Shown in pieces: positions 43,632 to 54,344 of a stretch of DNA of 64,000 nt (positions within the stretch are counted from its first letter, which is position 1; each line of letters starts with the position of its first letter). Where the stretch lies: the NCBI RefSeq assembly GCF_002878395.1, contig NC_061115.1, forward strand, positions 98,548,799 through 98,612,798. Direction: 5' to 3'. The notes beneath the pieces were generated by a model that saw only the letters and a program-made list of their open reading frames with translations, had not been told where the DNA came from and made no database searches. A program made the position numbers and the translations under genes. The stretch is from Capsicum annuum. Its lineage: Eukaryota; Streptophyta; Magnoliopsida; Solanales; Solanaceae.

Positions 43632-45465
43632 CTACCAGATATGTCTAACATTGATCATTCTTGCTCTAAGATAGCCTTGACAGTCTTTCTTAATGTGTCC
43701 ATCTCTTCTACAGTGAGTACATAGAGGATTGTGGAACTTGTTCTTAGTATCCTGAGCAGCCATTCCATGAGACCCACGTGATTGATTTTTGTATTGATAT
43801 CTATGACCTTTACCATTATTAACTCCTTGACTAGTCAAGTTAGAAAGGATCTGAGAGGATATAGTCTATAGTACGGATTTTTTAAGTTCTTCTCTCAGAC
43901 AGACCAGGTCCCTCTCTAACTCCTCATTCTTCTAAAGTACAATCATGAGATCCCTTTGAGAATCCTTCAGTTTCTCTTTAAGTTGAATCTAAAACTTATA
44001 GGATTCTTTCTTCCCTTTATTAGTTGAATCATTTACTTTCTCAAGTTGACTCAACAAACTCTGATTTTCAGATTTCAACTTAGCAACTTGTTTCTCAGTT
44101 TTAGAAATTTGAAGCGTCAAAACTATCAACTCAAGCTTCTAATCTTCTAATTTTTCTTCTAGAATACTATTCTTCTCTTTATCACAACCACCATCTCTTT
44201 TCTTCGGTTGACTTACCAAATTCAGATTTTTAGATTTTAACTTAGTAACCTACTCCTCAATTTCAGATATTTGGAGAGTTAAAGGAATTAACTCAAGCTC
44301 TTAACTTTCCACTTTTTCTTCTAGTACAATTTTTTCCTTCGTCATTTCACACATAGAATCAATAGCACATTTGCAATCTTTTTTTATCTTTCTAGTAAAA
44401 TAGTTTTCCAAGTTTTCTTTCTGGTCAAAAAGTGTTACCTCATTTTCTTATTCATCAATAAAAAAAATAAGAAATCAAAGGTCAATTTCCCACCTCCACT
44501 TCCAGCAGAAAATATCTTACTCAGATTCACTAGAGGAATCTCCTTATATTGCTAGACTATGCCTTACTGCACAATCAGTTGTAGCCTTTTTGCTTAATTT
44601 TACATGGACCTGGTCCCTGCTCTTTTCTTTGTCACCTCCAGTCTTGAGATATTCCTTATAGTGAAATCTTTGCATTATATAATCCTTAATGAAATGCTTT
44701 GGACTTCTATATTTTTGACAACCTCCACAGTGCCTCCTTTTTTGCTACTACTTCCACATTTTTTAAATTGACAACTTTTCTTCATAGCTCTCACAATTCT
44801 TTTTGGTAAATAGGAAACATAAGTTCCTTGTTCATTAGTTTTTGATTTTGGTGCACTCAGTGCTAGAGATTTATCCTTTTATCCTTCTTCTCTTGTTTTT
44901 GCTACTTTTTAAGTTCATGAGTCCTTAAATTTCCATTAAGCTCATCCATATTTAAAGTTATCAGGTTCCTTACTTTTGTAATAGCATCTATTTTGCTTTT
45001 CGAGGATTTTGGTAGAACCCAAAGAATCTTCCTTACTTACTTATACAGTGGAATAACTTCTCCTAGGTAGTATAGCTTATTTGTTATGGAAGTGATCTTG
45101 TATGTATTTCTTGTATTCTCTCTCCTTATTTCATGTCGAAGGTTTTATACTTGGTAGTTAGTATGTCAACTTTTGAATCCTTCACATTTGTAGTTCCCTC
45201 ATGTGCTGTTTTCAACCCGTCCCAAATTTCTTTAGCATTTGCATATGTAGAAATCCTATTGTACTCATCAACCACGAATTAGCGATTTCTGGGCCTTATA
45301 ATTCTATTCAATTTTCTTTCTATCTTCATCATCATACTTTCCCCTTCTTTTTACTACTATTCTTGTTATTTCACCTTCTTTAACTTCTTTTACTGCAACA
45401 TGAGGACAATAAAGAATTATGTCCATAAGTTCACTATCCGCAACCATAATAAACTCAAATATCCT
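43632..45465 (-). pseudogene. gag: E5 copia gag, broken
   Basis: The N-terminal part reads ELMDIILYCPHVAVKEVKEG (near 45420-45360), then EYNRISTYANAKEIWDGLKTA-like text (45280-45200) and HEGTTNVKDSKVDILTTKY, which is the UBN2 gag block of Ty1/copia. A middle region rich in Ser, Lys and Glu follows, with coiled-coil character (44000-44450). The C-terminal zinc knuckle is intact: CTHCRRDGHIKKDC at about 43680-43725, a perfect CX2CX4HX4C. The open knuckle piece is 43632-43838. Stops are spread through the rest. Confidence 0.8.
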
Positions 45466-45549
45466 AGTTTTCCGTCACCCATAATATGAACCTTTAAGTG
45501 CATTATGATAAGCAAATCACTTTAGATATGAACCTTTTTAAGTGTTCTA

Positions 45550-45561
45550 TCTTTGATATCA
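45550..45561 (-). other. E5 primer-binding site (initiator-Met tRNA)
   Basis: Minus strand TGATATCAAAGA matches TGGTATCAGAGC at nine of twelve bases, two bases past the LTR end. It fixes the minus orientation of E5. Confidence 0.7.
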
Positions 45562-45563
45562 AT

Positions 45564-46130
45564 TGTTAGAACCCTTGGGGTTTGCACCACACTGTAAGGG
45601 ACCAGGTCCTTCAAAATTGATCACACGTAAAAACACAATAAACCAACAAAAATACAAAGCATTGGAGAAAATATAAAAGACAATAGATTTAATGTGGAAA
45701 CCCCCTTGCTCAAGGGAGGAAAAACCATGACCTTCCTACACAAACACCCATATAATCAAACTCTTGATTATGGTCTTCAATTAACCTAACCTTAGGTTCC
45801 TTCTTCTTATAATAACTCAACTGCAAGCCTACCTTAACAACTCTACTAAGAATACACTTTGATATTGATTAAATCTAACCAATATCAACCTTAGTTAAAT
45901 CTAACTAAGCTCTCTCAAAGCAAATAGAAAAGAAACATTACTCTTATAACTTCAATAATTGAGTTACGATTCAAAACTCACTCAATAACACTCATTCTTT
46001 CATCTTACAAAATTAGAACTTGAGTTATATTTGAGCAATGAAGCTGGATTGAGTTTTTGCCTTTCTCAATTTCTTTTAATTCTGAATTTTTTAAAAACTA
46101 ATTGATAGAGAAGCATACTTTTTGTTTATA
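45564..46130 (-). repeat. E5 5' LTR, truncated
   Basis: It aligns with the first part of 39777-40537 on the plus strand, up to about 46130 (GAGAAGCATAC near the break). Sequence beyond is unrelated, so about 180 bases, including U3, are missing. It carries GGGACCAGGTCCT at 45598-45610, at the same offset as in the other LTR. Confidence 0.75.
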
Positions 46131-47159
46131 CATGAGTTCAAGGTGGTCGTCATCAATATATTTACCTAACTTTGGAGTCAGGTTCAAATCCATGAGGAAC
46201 ATTATGAGTGGCAATCAAATTAATTTGAAATAATTGTCACAAGTTAGATCCAAACAAATGGTACAAAAAGATAAAATAGGGGAGGTGAGTTCCTACAATA
46301 ATGTTTCTTTTTGGGATTTTCTAGTATAAATTCAGGGCTATGAATAATTAGAGTTTTAACAATTATGCATGGATCTTGGGATTCTGGATTATTAAGGGAG
46401 TGACATGTGGGACTTATTCATCAACATTTATTTATTAAGTCAAATATGGGTAGGCTTGGTCATAGATTTTGATGCTAGTCTTTCAACAAAGCACCAAACT
46501 TTCACCCATTGATTATTTCGAATATCTACTGTGTGTGTTCAACAATTTTTAACCATAACCTAAATCAAGGCATCGCTATTTGTAGGATAACACATATGGC
46601 ATATTCAACCTGACATTCACCCTTATGTCTAAGATAGTGAAAATTTACCAAACTACATACATAATTGTCTATCATTGCTTTTGAAGATGATATAGATTCC
46701 TAAAGTTCACCCAAAACCCTTTTTTCGAAGATGGTATTGAACGTTCTGTAGCTTGGAGCTTTCACTCATCAAACCTATGTGGGTATATGGAAATTCTACT
46801 TATCAAATCCAAACCAAAATAGGATAGGAATAATAGAACCCATAAACAAGAACTACCAAATAGAAGCTAAAAATCACAACCCACACACACTTTAATCCTT
46901 ATTCACACATAACCCCAAGATGGAGATTTAGCTACATATAAGTAAACAAGCATAGATATACCCATAGTCTCCATTGAATCAAAGTTGTAGAATATCTAAG
47001 CAAATGTTACTTCAAACTTGGCACTCCAAAAATATCAACAATGGAAGTCAGCAAATCCTCCACTTAGAAAGTCTCCAACGTATTCTTCACCCAAAATTTA
47101 CACAATATTTTCTTCTTCAACAATGGAGGCTACAAAGTCTCAAGCTAAACCTAGAAAAT

Positions 47160-47190
<31 letters not shown>

Positions 47191-47649
47191 AAAGAATGTG
47201 ATGGAATGGATGATCCATCCAATTAGGGTTGAAGTCTTTTGGTTCAAATTGGGATTAGCACGTGTAATTATAGTTTTTTCCTTAGACTAAACATTTTTCT
47301 CAAGCCGTGATCGCGTTAGTCTGGCAGCAACAGTGGCCACAGGACCGCAATTGACTTCCATGATCATTATTGATTGACCATCTTGACTTACAGTGACTGC
47401 GGCCTATGGACAGCAACTGCGGTAACTAAGGCTAGTTCAGTACAAGTCTTCAACTGCACTTTTTCTGCTCCATTTTAATCATTTCAAGCTCCAATCCACA
47501 TCTCTTTGTCTTTTCAACTCCTATACGTGAAAAGAGTGGATATTAGTGCATTAAATCATAATTATGACTCATTTACCCATTTGAGACAAGGTAATATGCA
47601 CTAAAACTGAGTGTGAATAATTGGTAAAATCACCACTAATCATTATCCA
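46131..47649 (-). repeat. Unplaced minus-strand LTR-like fragment in E2 pol
   Basis: No coding sense. Read on the minus strand from 47649, it begins TGGATAATGATTAGTGG, and soon gives ACTTTTTCTGC and GGAGTTGAAAAGAC phrases that look like the start of an Athila/Tat-type LTR. A GC-bearing word segment (about 47300-47430, AACTGCGG and GACTGCGGCC) fits the cassette seen in other LTRs. The left end merges into E5 without a clear border. It contains the T/G homopolymer pair at 47159-47189. The family is not settled. Confidence 0.4.
47159..47189. repeat. T11-G20 homopolymer pair
   Basis: Eleven T followed by twenty G with no interruption. On the other strand this is C20-A11. It is far outside the local composition. 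Confidence 0.9.
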
Positions 47650-48615
47650 TTCTTGAGTAGAAATTAGAACGGATCAATATGAACTTTTTGACTTGGTTTC
47701 CTTGTACTTCTCATGATTTTTATAGTGTTTAGGTCATCACGGATCAGTTGACCAAATTTTGTTATTTTATTTTAGTTCAAGTTTATTTTAGTGCTGACAG
47801 GTTATCCTATATCTATATTAGTGAGATAGTTTATCTTTATAGGGTGCCAGTGTTTATCATTTCAGATTGAGGTTCAGTGTTTATATCATACTTTTGGAAG
47901 ACCATTTTGGAAGAGTTAGATACTCGAGTTGATGTTAGTATAAGGTTTTACTCCCAGGTCGATGGTCAGTCAGAGCGAGCTATTCACATTTGTAGGATAT
48001 GCTCTGTGCTTGCATCATGGACTTTGGTTTGTATTGAGATGGCTTTTTTGTGGCTTTGTATGGTAGTATTTTCACTCTCTAGTTGGTTGGTTTGATTTTT
48101 TTGAGGATAGACCTTCAAGTACAGACTTTTTTCGTGAGTCCTTAGAAAAAGTTTGGTTCATTCAGGATAGACTTCGAGCTACTAAGTGTAGGAAAAAGTG
48201 TTATGCATATTGTAGACTTTATGCCTTGAGATTCAGTATTAATGATCGTGTCTTTCTTTATATTTAACCCAAGTATTTTGGGCCTCTTGAGATCCTATGG
48301 ACTATTGGGGATATGGCTTATGAGTTAGATTTGCTTCCAGATTTATTCACTAGTCATCCAATATTTTAACTTTCTATGGTTTGACATTACATTACAGAAA
48401 AGTCTCATGTCATTCATTGGAATTTAGTTCAGTTAAATGAGAGGTTGCATTTTATTGAAGATCTCATCTCTAATTTAGCTAGGAAAGTTAGAAAATTACA
48501 TTCTATAGATATTCCAGCGGATATGGTCCAATGGAGTCATCAACCTATCAATGAGGCTACTTGGGAGGTTGAGTTGAATATCATAGTAGTTATCCCCAGG
48601 TTTTTGTAGTCTCGA
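47650..48615 (+). pseudogene. pol: E2 integrase core and chromodomain, broken
   Basis: The E2 frame restarts with a decayed EWKWERITMDF block (about 47655-47690: ERINMNF, with the first catalytic Asp now Asn). VITDQLTKF follows, and a second acidic site in VFIISD followed by a stop. DGQSERAIHI (47960-47990) keeps the catalytic Glu. The C-terminal part reads VWFIQDRLRATKCRKKCYA and PKYFGPLEILWTIG, then the chromodomain end ADMVQWSHQPINEATWEVE (about 48520-48580). The stop load is moderate. It identifies E2 as a chromovirus. Confidence 0.85.
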
Positions 48616-49199
48616 GTATTTATCTTACCTTTAGTTTGAGGAAGAACTATATTTTTAGTGGTTGTTGATGTAACGACTTAATTTTTTTGGTGAATTATAT
48701 AAAATATTTATTTTTTATCATTTGACCGTTTTAACCCTCTTGGTGGTTGTTTTGGGGTATTTGTAGGTGCGGAGATGATTGTCTTGATTCATAATGCATT
48801 TTGATGTAAATTATATGAAATTTTATTTTTTGGTGGCTTAAAAAGCCTTATAGTTGAGTTCAATCAACATTTATTGACCTGTGCATTGCATAATAGAACA
48901 TACTACACCAATAGATCCAAAACATCAATTTTAGGTTAGTAACATAGTTGGTGTGGTTTTATGGCTTTTATAACTCATTTTGGTACTCGGTTTGAAAAGT
49001 TGTGAAATTGGGTTTTCAGGTCAACTTTCTGGGAATGATGTTTTCTCAATAATTTGATATCACCAGTGAGTCCAAAGCATTGAATTTGATAGGGCATCTT
49101 GTTTCATTTGTAATATTGGGATTCTTGATAAATCTCATAAGGTCCGTAGAGAATTAGAATTCCAAGTCTCCACAGCTGGTGCCCAACTTAGTTAGTGTG

Positions 49200-49425
49200 G
49201 CCGCTAAAGCAACACTTTAGCGGCAGGTGTTTAAGTGGAGCTTAATTACTTTAGAGGCCGGCTACCAGTTGAGAATGGGCACTTTAGTAGCCCTTGTCTT
49301 CTTTAGTGAAGGGTGCTAAAGCGACCCTTATTTATTTTGATGGACTGATAGGTTAAACTGGTACTTGTCTACTTTAGCGATGGATGGTAAAACAACCACT
49401 TTACCACTTTAGCTGCATATGGCAC
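49200..49425 (+). repeat. CTAAAG/CTTTAG cassette in the E2 3' LTR
   Basis: Eight exact CTAAAG or CTTTAG words remain, but the strict alternation seen in the 5' LTR is lost at several places. Confidence 0.7.
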
Positions 49426-50748
49426 CTAAGTCTAAATAATCCTTTTAAGGTTTTCTTCACCACTTTTGAGAAATAGAGCTTGGAGATATGTTTTTGAGCA
49501 TTTTCTTCTCATTTTTATCTTGGGTAAGCTCTAAATCCCTATTTTAGTTACTTTTCTTCAATACATATCATTTAAGTTTTGTTAAAACATAGATTAAAAG
49601 GGAAAATTAAGGATTTTGGCTCGGAGGACCTAAAAATAGTATTTCCTGGATTTAAATCCCAATTTCAACTCATTTTTACTTGGGTTCCAATTATGTGTTC
49701 CTTTAATCATGGGAAATATATTTTAGGACTAAAATTAAAATTTTACCCTTCCTTTTTAAAAACCATTTCGAGGGGTCCATTTTTTACCCCAACTCAAAAA
49801 TATGCGATATGGGTATTGTTGGTTTTCTTTTGACACATAGATTCTTATTTGTTTGTCTTACTTAACCTGGGTCCATTCATGAGGGAAAGGCTTTGTATAG
49901 AAGGATGTTTAGTCTGATTTTAAGCATTTTAGGTAGGTTATGCCTTAACTTTCTTTAAACGGGGTTGGGTGAGTAATATTTGTGCAATATTATGTTAAGG
50001 GTATTAGAACCAATCATGAAAATGGAAATATTGTTATGACATGCCCTTGTGGGGGCCTATATAGTTTCTAATTAGTGATCTTGGGATGTTTTTTTTCTAT
50101 GTGTGACCATGTGGGGTCTTATATGATACTGTCGGACTTATGTATATGAAATTAGTTGTATCTTGTCTGATGAAAATGCCTAATGTGGAATCCATGGTAT
50201 ATTTTGGATTATTTTACTCTATTGGCATACGTATTAAGTTTGTTTTCAGAGATGATTAGACTATTAAGTGTATTCTTGGCTCACTTGTTTGATATATTGG
50301 TTGGATATGGAAATTCCCACTATGTTGATTATGAGCAGTACATCCTCATATTATATACATTCATGAAACATTGGTACCACCGTGAAAATACTTAAAACAC
50401 TGGCTTTTTCTAACAGAAAATGTGAAATTCCTAAAACCTTCTACCGATGGATTAGTTGAAGAAGAGACATGGATATGGTATTGAATATGGATTGTATATG
50501 GGTTGATGAACCCTCCATACATCCTACATTGTGAGAATAACTCAATAGGTGTATACATAAGTTGTGCGACAACCTCTTGCATTATCATCATTATTATCAT
50601 CATCGTATTTTACAAACCTTGTGCTCTTTTTGTGTTGTATTATCTTCATTGATTTGGGATTTCTCTATGTATATTAATTACATATTTCCGGTATGTGTGG
50701 TATCTCTATATGTGTATTTTCTTGTAGTTTTTTGTGTGGCATATGTGA

Positions 50749-50753
50749 ATATT
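50749..50753. repeat. Target site duplication of E4 (left), ATATT
   Basis: It is identical to 59339-59343 after the right LTR. Confidence 0.88.
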
Positions 50754-50939
50754 TGTAATACCTGTACTTTTCCTAGCTTGAAATTTTTTCCTAAGAATGT
50801 TAGAAGATTTCTTTGAAAGATGAATCCACTTTTATAGATGTGGTATTTTCAAGATTTTCACTTTTTTAAATGTGAGAAATTCCATAAGCTTTCCATCAAT
50901 ACCAAATTTGCCCAAACTCGACACCCAGGTGAAGAGTTA

Positions 50940-51170
50940 GATCCTTTGTAGCGAGATGGTGTATCACCCAAGCGATCAGTTCATCGCGTAGCTAGCTTAA
51001 ATGGCAATTGTAAATTTTCAGTGTTGCTCCATGATAGTGGCACGTAGCACCAATCTTCCAGGTCTCAAACAAGGTGGCACCGCAATAGCTCCACGTCGCG
51101 CCACCATGCAGATTCCCAATTGTCCAGTTCTAATGACTTGGTGCGATAGTGGCGCATCGCGCCAAGGATG
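50940..51170 (+). repeat. Inverted-word cassette of the E4 U3
   Basis: Words of the type GCGATAGTGGCGC and TCGCGCCA recur three times (near 51045, 51090 and 51150) in both orientations, with ATCGCGTAGC variants. The copy in the 3' LTR is at 56825-57050. It is the densest CG region of the element, shortly upstream of the TATA box. Confidence 0.72.
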
Positions 51171-51238
51171 AAAATCGGGAAATTTTTACAAGAATTAAAA
51201 TATGTGTTCTAGGGTTAAAAGTGTTCATTTCCCTAGCC

Positions 51239-51246
51239 TATATATG
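51239..51246 (+). promoter_or_regulatory. TATA-like box of the E4 5' LTR
   Basis: TATATATG follows the word cassette. The 3' LTR has TTATATAC at 57125-57132. Confidence 0.6.
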
Positions 51247-53527
51247 CTCAAAAACATGGATTTGAGCCTCCATTACACCTAAATATACTCTATTCTCTCA
51301 AAATCCTCTCAAGAACACATTAGGGTTTTTCATAGAAGATTCAAGTTCAAGAATTTCCTCCGTCAATCTTCATGTATTTATGAACCAAGGTATGCATAGT
51401 GTCCATTCATGAACTCTTTCCGTCCATGAAGCCCAAGAATCTTTTTTTCAACTTCAAGTTTATGAATTTCTTTATGAGTTACATTTTGGGTTTGTTTTGT
51501 TCATGTTGAGATTGATTAATTAAATTCTAATCCATGTTGGGTGATTAATTTTATGTGAAATTAATTAGTATAGGTATTTATTCATGTGAATTTACGATTA
51601 AAACCTATAATGATAAAATTAGAATTGAACCATGATGTCTAATTATTGTACAATGTTATTTACGTATACTATGCCTACCATGTGTTTGATTGAATGCCTA
51701 TATGAAGGAAAAGTGCCCAACTAGCATGATATTATGAAATTCCCATTTATGTACAAGTTTATGTATATCACATGTTTGATGAAGTGCTTCAATATATGAA
51801 CTATGAATTGTGTTATTGGTCATGTGTTCGAGTAAGTCATGTTATGTCAGTTTCTTTCCACCAAGTCTTGGGGGTACTTATACCCGACAACTTAGCAGTG
51901 TGCCTAGAGCCATGTCATGTTTTCATGATACTTTCAGACCAGTCACGATCCATAGAATTCAGTCAGTCATGTGGCTCAAGAAATCTCAGAAATTTCAGTA
52001 ATCATAGTAGTTCAGTAACCTTCGTGATCTCATTATTCCTAGAAAGTCTTAGTAACTTCAGTACTCTCAGTCAGTCCTCAGGTCTCAGTAGCATTTCGTC
52101 GGTGAACAAAACTCAGTAAATTCAGTTTTAGCTTTGCTAAATGATACCATCAGTTAATCAGTTTAGTTTAGTTAATCAGTTCAGTGTCTATTCAGTTGGG
52201 AGTAGGATTCCGCATCGAGTAAACCCTAGGATGGGGACTCACCTGTTATTCAGAGGAGTGTTTGATCCTTAGAAGCAATCCTTGTGTTCCAAAACTACGT
52301 AGCTAGCATAGGTTGAGATGCACCCTATGCATTTAGAGATATATATATACACATCTCATTTGGGTTACCTGCTAGGAGGGGTTGACAGAAGAGCTCCCTG
52401 TCAGCGAGGGTATACTCACAGCAGGTCTTTGCCCATGGTACGGTATTGACACCCTTTCATCTAGGGTTACAGGTTGAACCCCACCAATTTAGTTTTGGGG
52501 CATTTAAGTTAGATAATTACCTCCTATAGTCTCCGTCTTAGTCTCAATCTCAGTCTCAGTAAAAGAACTCAGATAGTTCTTTAGATTTTAGGACTATCAA
52601 ATACAGTCAAATTCAGCTATAGTATGGAACTCATCTAGTTCTATCTAATTTAGGAATGTCAGATACAATAACTCATGTTATCAGTTATATCATTTCTCAA
52701 AACTCATGTTATCAGTATTCAGCTTCAGGACTATTAGATACAGTCAACCAGAATAGTTTTTCATAATCAGAACTGTTAGAAATAGTTATTTATGTATCAA
52801 TAACATAGTATCAGACCCTCAATATTCAATAATACAGTATCAATCTTTCTTACTTATCAGCGACTCAGGGGTTAATATCAGTAGACTCAGTATCAAGTCA
52901 TATCACGATCTCAGTTATGGTTACGTAGTCGTGCATGTATTCTCACGTTCATGTTAGTCAGTCAGTTAGTATTGTTTATGCATATGAACCATTTGCATTC
53001 ATCCTACCTCACTTGTATCCCAGTATATTCAAAGTACTGATGCATTTGCGCTATGGTGTCTTATACCATAGGTTTAGAAACGCGAGCTCCACAGCACCAG
53101 TAGCATTCTAGTTCAGCAGTTAGAGACAGCTATGAGTCCTTATCCTTCGAGGACATGATGATTACATTAGTATTCTAGTTTTAAGTTTAATTTAGTAGTT
53201 AGAGTTAGTTGGAGACATTTCCCATCAACTCTTTATTTAGACAGTTTAGCTTAGAGGTTTTCAGACTACATAATGTTTAGACAGTTATCTCAGTTGTTTT
53301 GGTACTGCTATGCCATTTTTCAAACATTATATTATCAGATATTTATTCTGTATTGAACCTTATGGCCTTACAGCTTATATTCTGTGTTCATATAGTGTAT
53401 GTATGTATGTATATAGTATATTATGTAGTGTACAGGTACAAATATCAGTCATGTGTTAGCTTGTGGTCTCTCAGGGTCATGAGCACCGTGTAGCGTTATG
53501 GGTACCAGATTCAGGGTGTTACAAACT

Positions 53528-53540
53528 TAGTATTAGAGCC
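53528..53540 (+). other. E4 primer-binding site (initiator-Met tRNA)
   Basis: TAGTATTAGAGCC differs at two bases from TGGTATCAGAGCC, four bases past the LTR. Confidence 0.85.
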
Positions 53541-53541
53541 T

Positions 53542-53606
53542 AAGGTTCAATAGTGTCCTAGTAAGTCAAAAGTAAGGTTCAATAGTGTTTTAGGAAGTCA
53601 AAAACC
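53542..53606 (+). repeat. 32-bp tandem duplication in the E4 leader
   Basis: AAGGTTCAATAGTGT followed by TAGTAAGTC or AGGAAGTC occurs twice, starting at 53542 and 53574, just past the primer site. E3 has a single copy. Confidence 0.8.
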
Positions 53607-53699
53607 GCATCTAGTAAAGTCTTGTACATGCATATGTTATGCACCACACTTATGTACAGGAGGCTATGAGATGTTTTAGATACAGTTTCCCTTCTTTCA

Positions 53700-54344
53700 T
53701 GTCTAAGATTGTGCTATAGAAATGTTCTTTAAGAAACTCTTGTAGATTCTCATCATGCTTCATGCATGTCAACTTTACCTTACTTTCAAGGTAACAAAAG
53801 CAGTGAAGCTTGAGTCCTAGAGATAGGGCTTTCTCAAATAGACCCTACAGTCAGTTATGGGATTTCCCACAAGCTCAAAAGTATCCCATTAGTACAGTTA
53901 TGTTCCAGAGTTGTACAGCTCTTATTCATGATCATAAGAACTCATATGTGATCAGATTCCTTCTCTAAATTCTATAATAGCATATGACCTAGAGTTAGAA
54001 GCATGAACTCGGGAGTTTAGCAGTAGTAGAGTTGGGATAACATGATCCAGGTTGAACCGATTATGTATTTATGGGGATAGTTGTACCAAAGTGAATCAGT
54101 AGGCTTGTAAAGTGCGAGAAAGAATTTATGTTTATTAACATGACATTAGGCTTGAAGGTATGGATATGATAGTAGTAGCATATGAAGAAATAGAACTAGA
54201 TGATATGTTTAGTATGGCAAGCATATGTCGAACAGAGTGTAAGTATGTGACAATGATTATGGTTTAGTTTAGAGTTTAGTAAAGTGTTTACAGACTTATA
54301 TGATGTCTTAAAGCCAAGGGGGAGATGATAGATCGAGTGACCCA
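53700..54344 (+). other. E4 internal segment of unknown origin in the place of gag
   Basis: After a leader shared with E3, the sequence departs where E3 gag starts. No open frame or gag motif is seen. At 54314-54329 it carries CCAAGGGGGAGATGAT, which looks like the purine tract at the end of a copia element. The segment may be a piece of another retroelement. Confidence 0.45.

Larger units (their letters stand above)
39777..46130 (-). mobile_element. E5: Ty1/copia relic with most of pol deleted
   Basis: The LTR on the left (39777-40537) matches the truncated one on the right (45564-about 46130). On the minus strand the order is 5' LTR, an eroded initiator-Met primer site (45561-45550), gag with UBN2-type text and a zinc knuckle, a short piece of the linker before RT, an extra frame with a coiled coil, a purine tract and the 3' LTR. 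Protease, integrase and most of RT are missing. No 5-base duplication was found, because the right end is truncated. It sits in E2 pol. Confidence 0.8.
48669..50753 (+). repeat. E2 3' LTR, first part
   Basis: It starts TGTAACGACTTAA and follows the first half of the 5' LTR, without the MITE and the TRIM. Word cassette at 49200-49425 and decayed TATA at 49431. It is cut by E4 after 50753 and continues at 59344. Confidence 0.88.
50754..53523 (+). repeat. E4 5' LTR (2770 bp)
   Basis: It starts TGTAATACCTG and ends GGGTGTTACA. CG-rich word cassette at about 50940-51170, TATA-like box at 51239-51246, donor-like AAG/GTATGC (GT at 51390), AGTAATC microrepeats (51985-52080). Confidence 0.9.

Noticed and set aside
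46974..47290. Overlapping frames ending in poly-Phe/Gly
   Set aside because: Made by the T11-G20 tract; no other support.
51772..52119. 115-codon plus-strand frame in the E4 LTR
   Set aside because: Same microrepeat origin; the matching stretch of the 3' LTR is interrupted.
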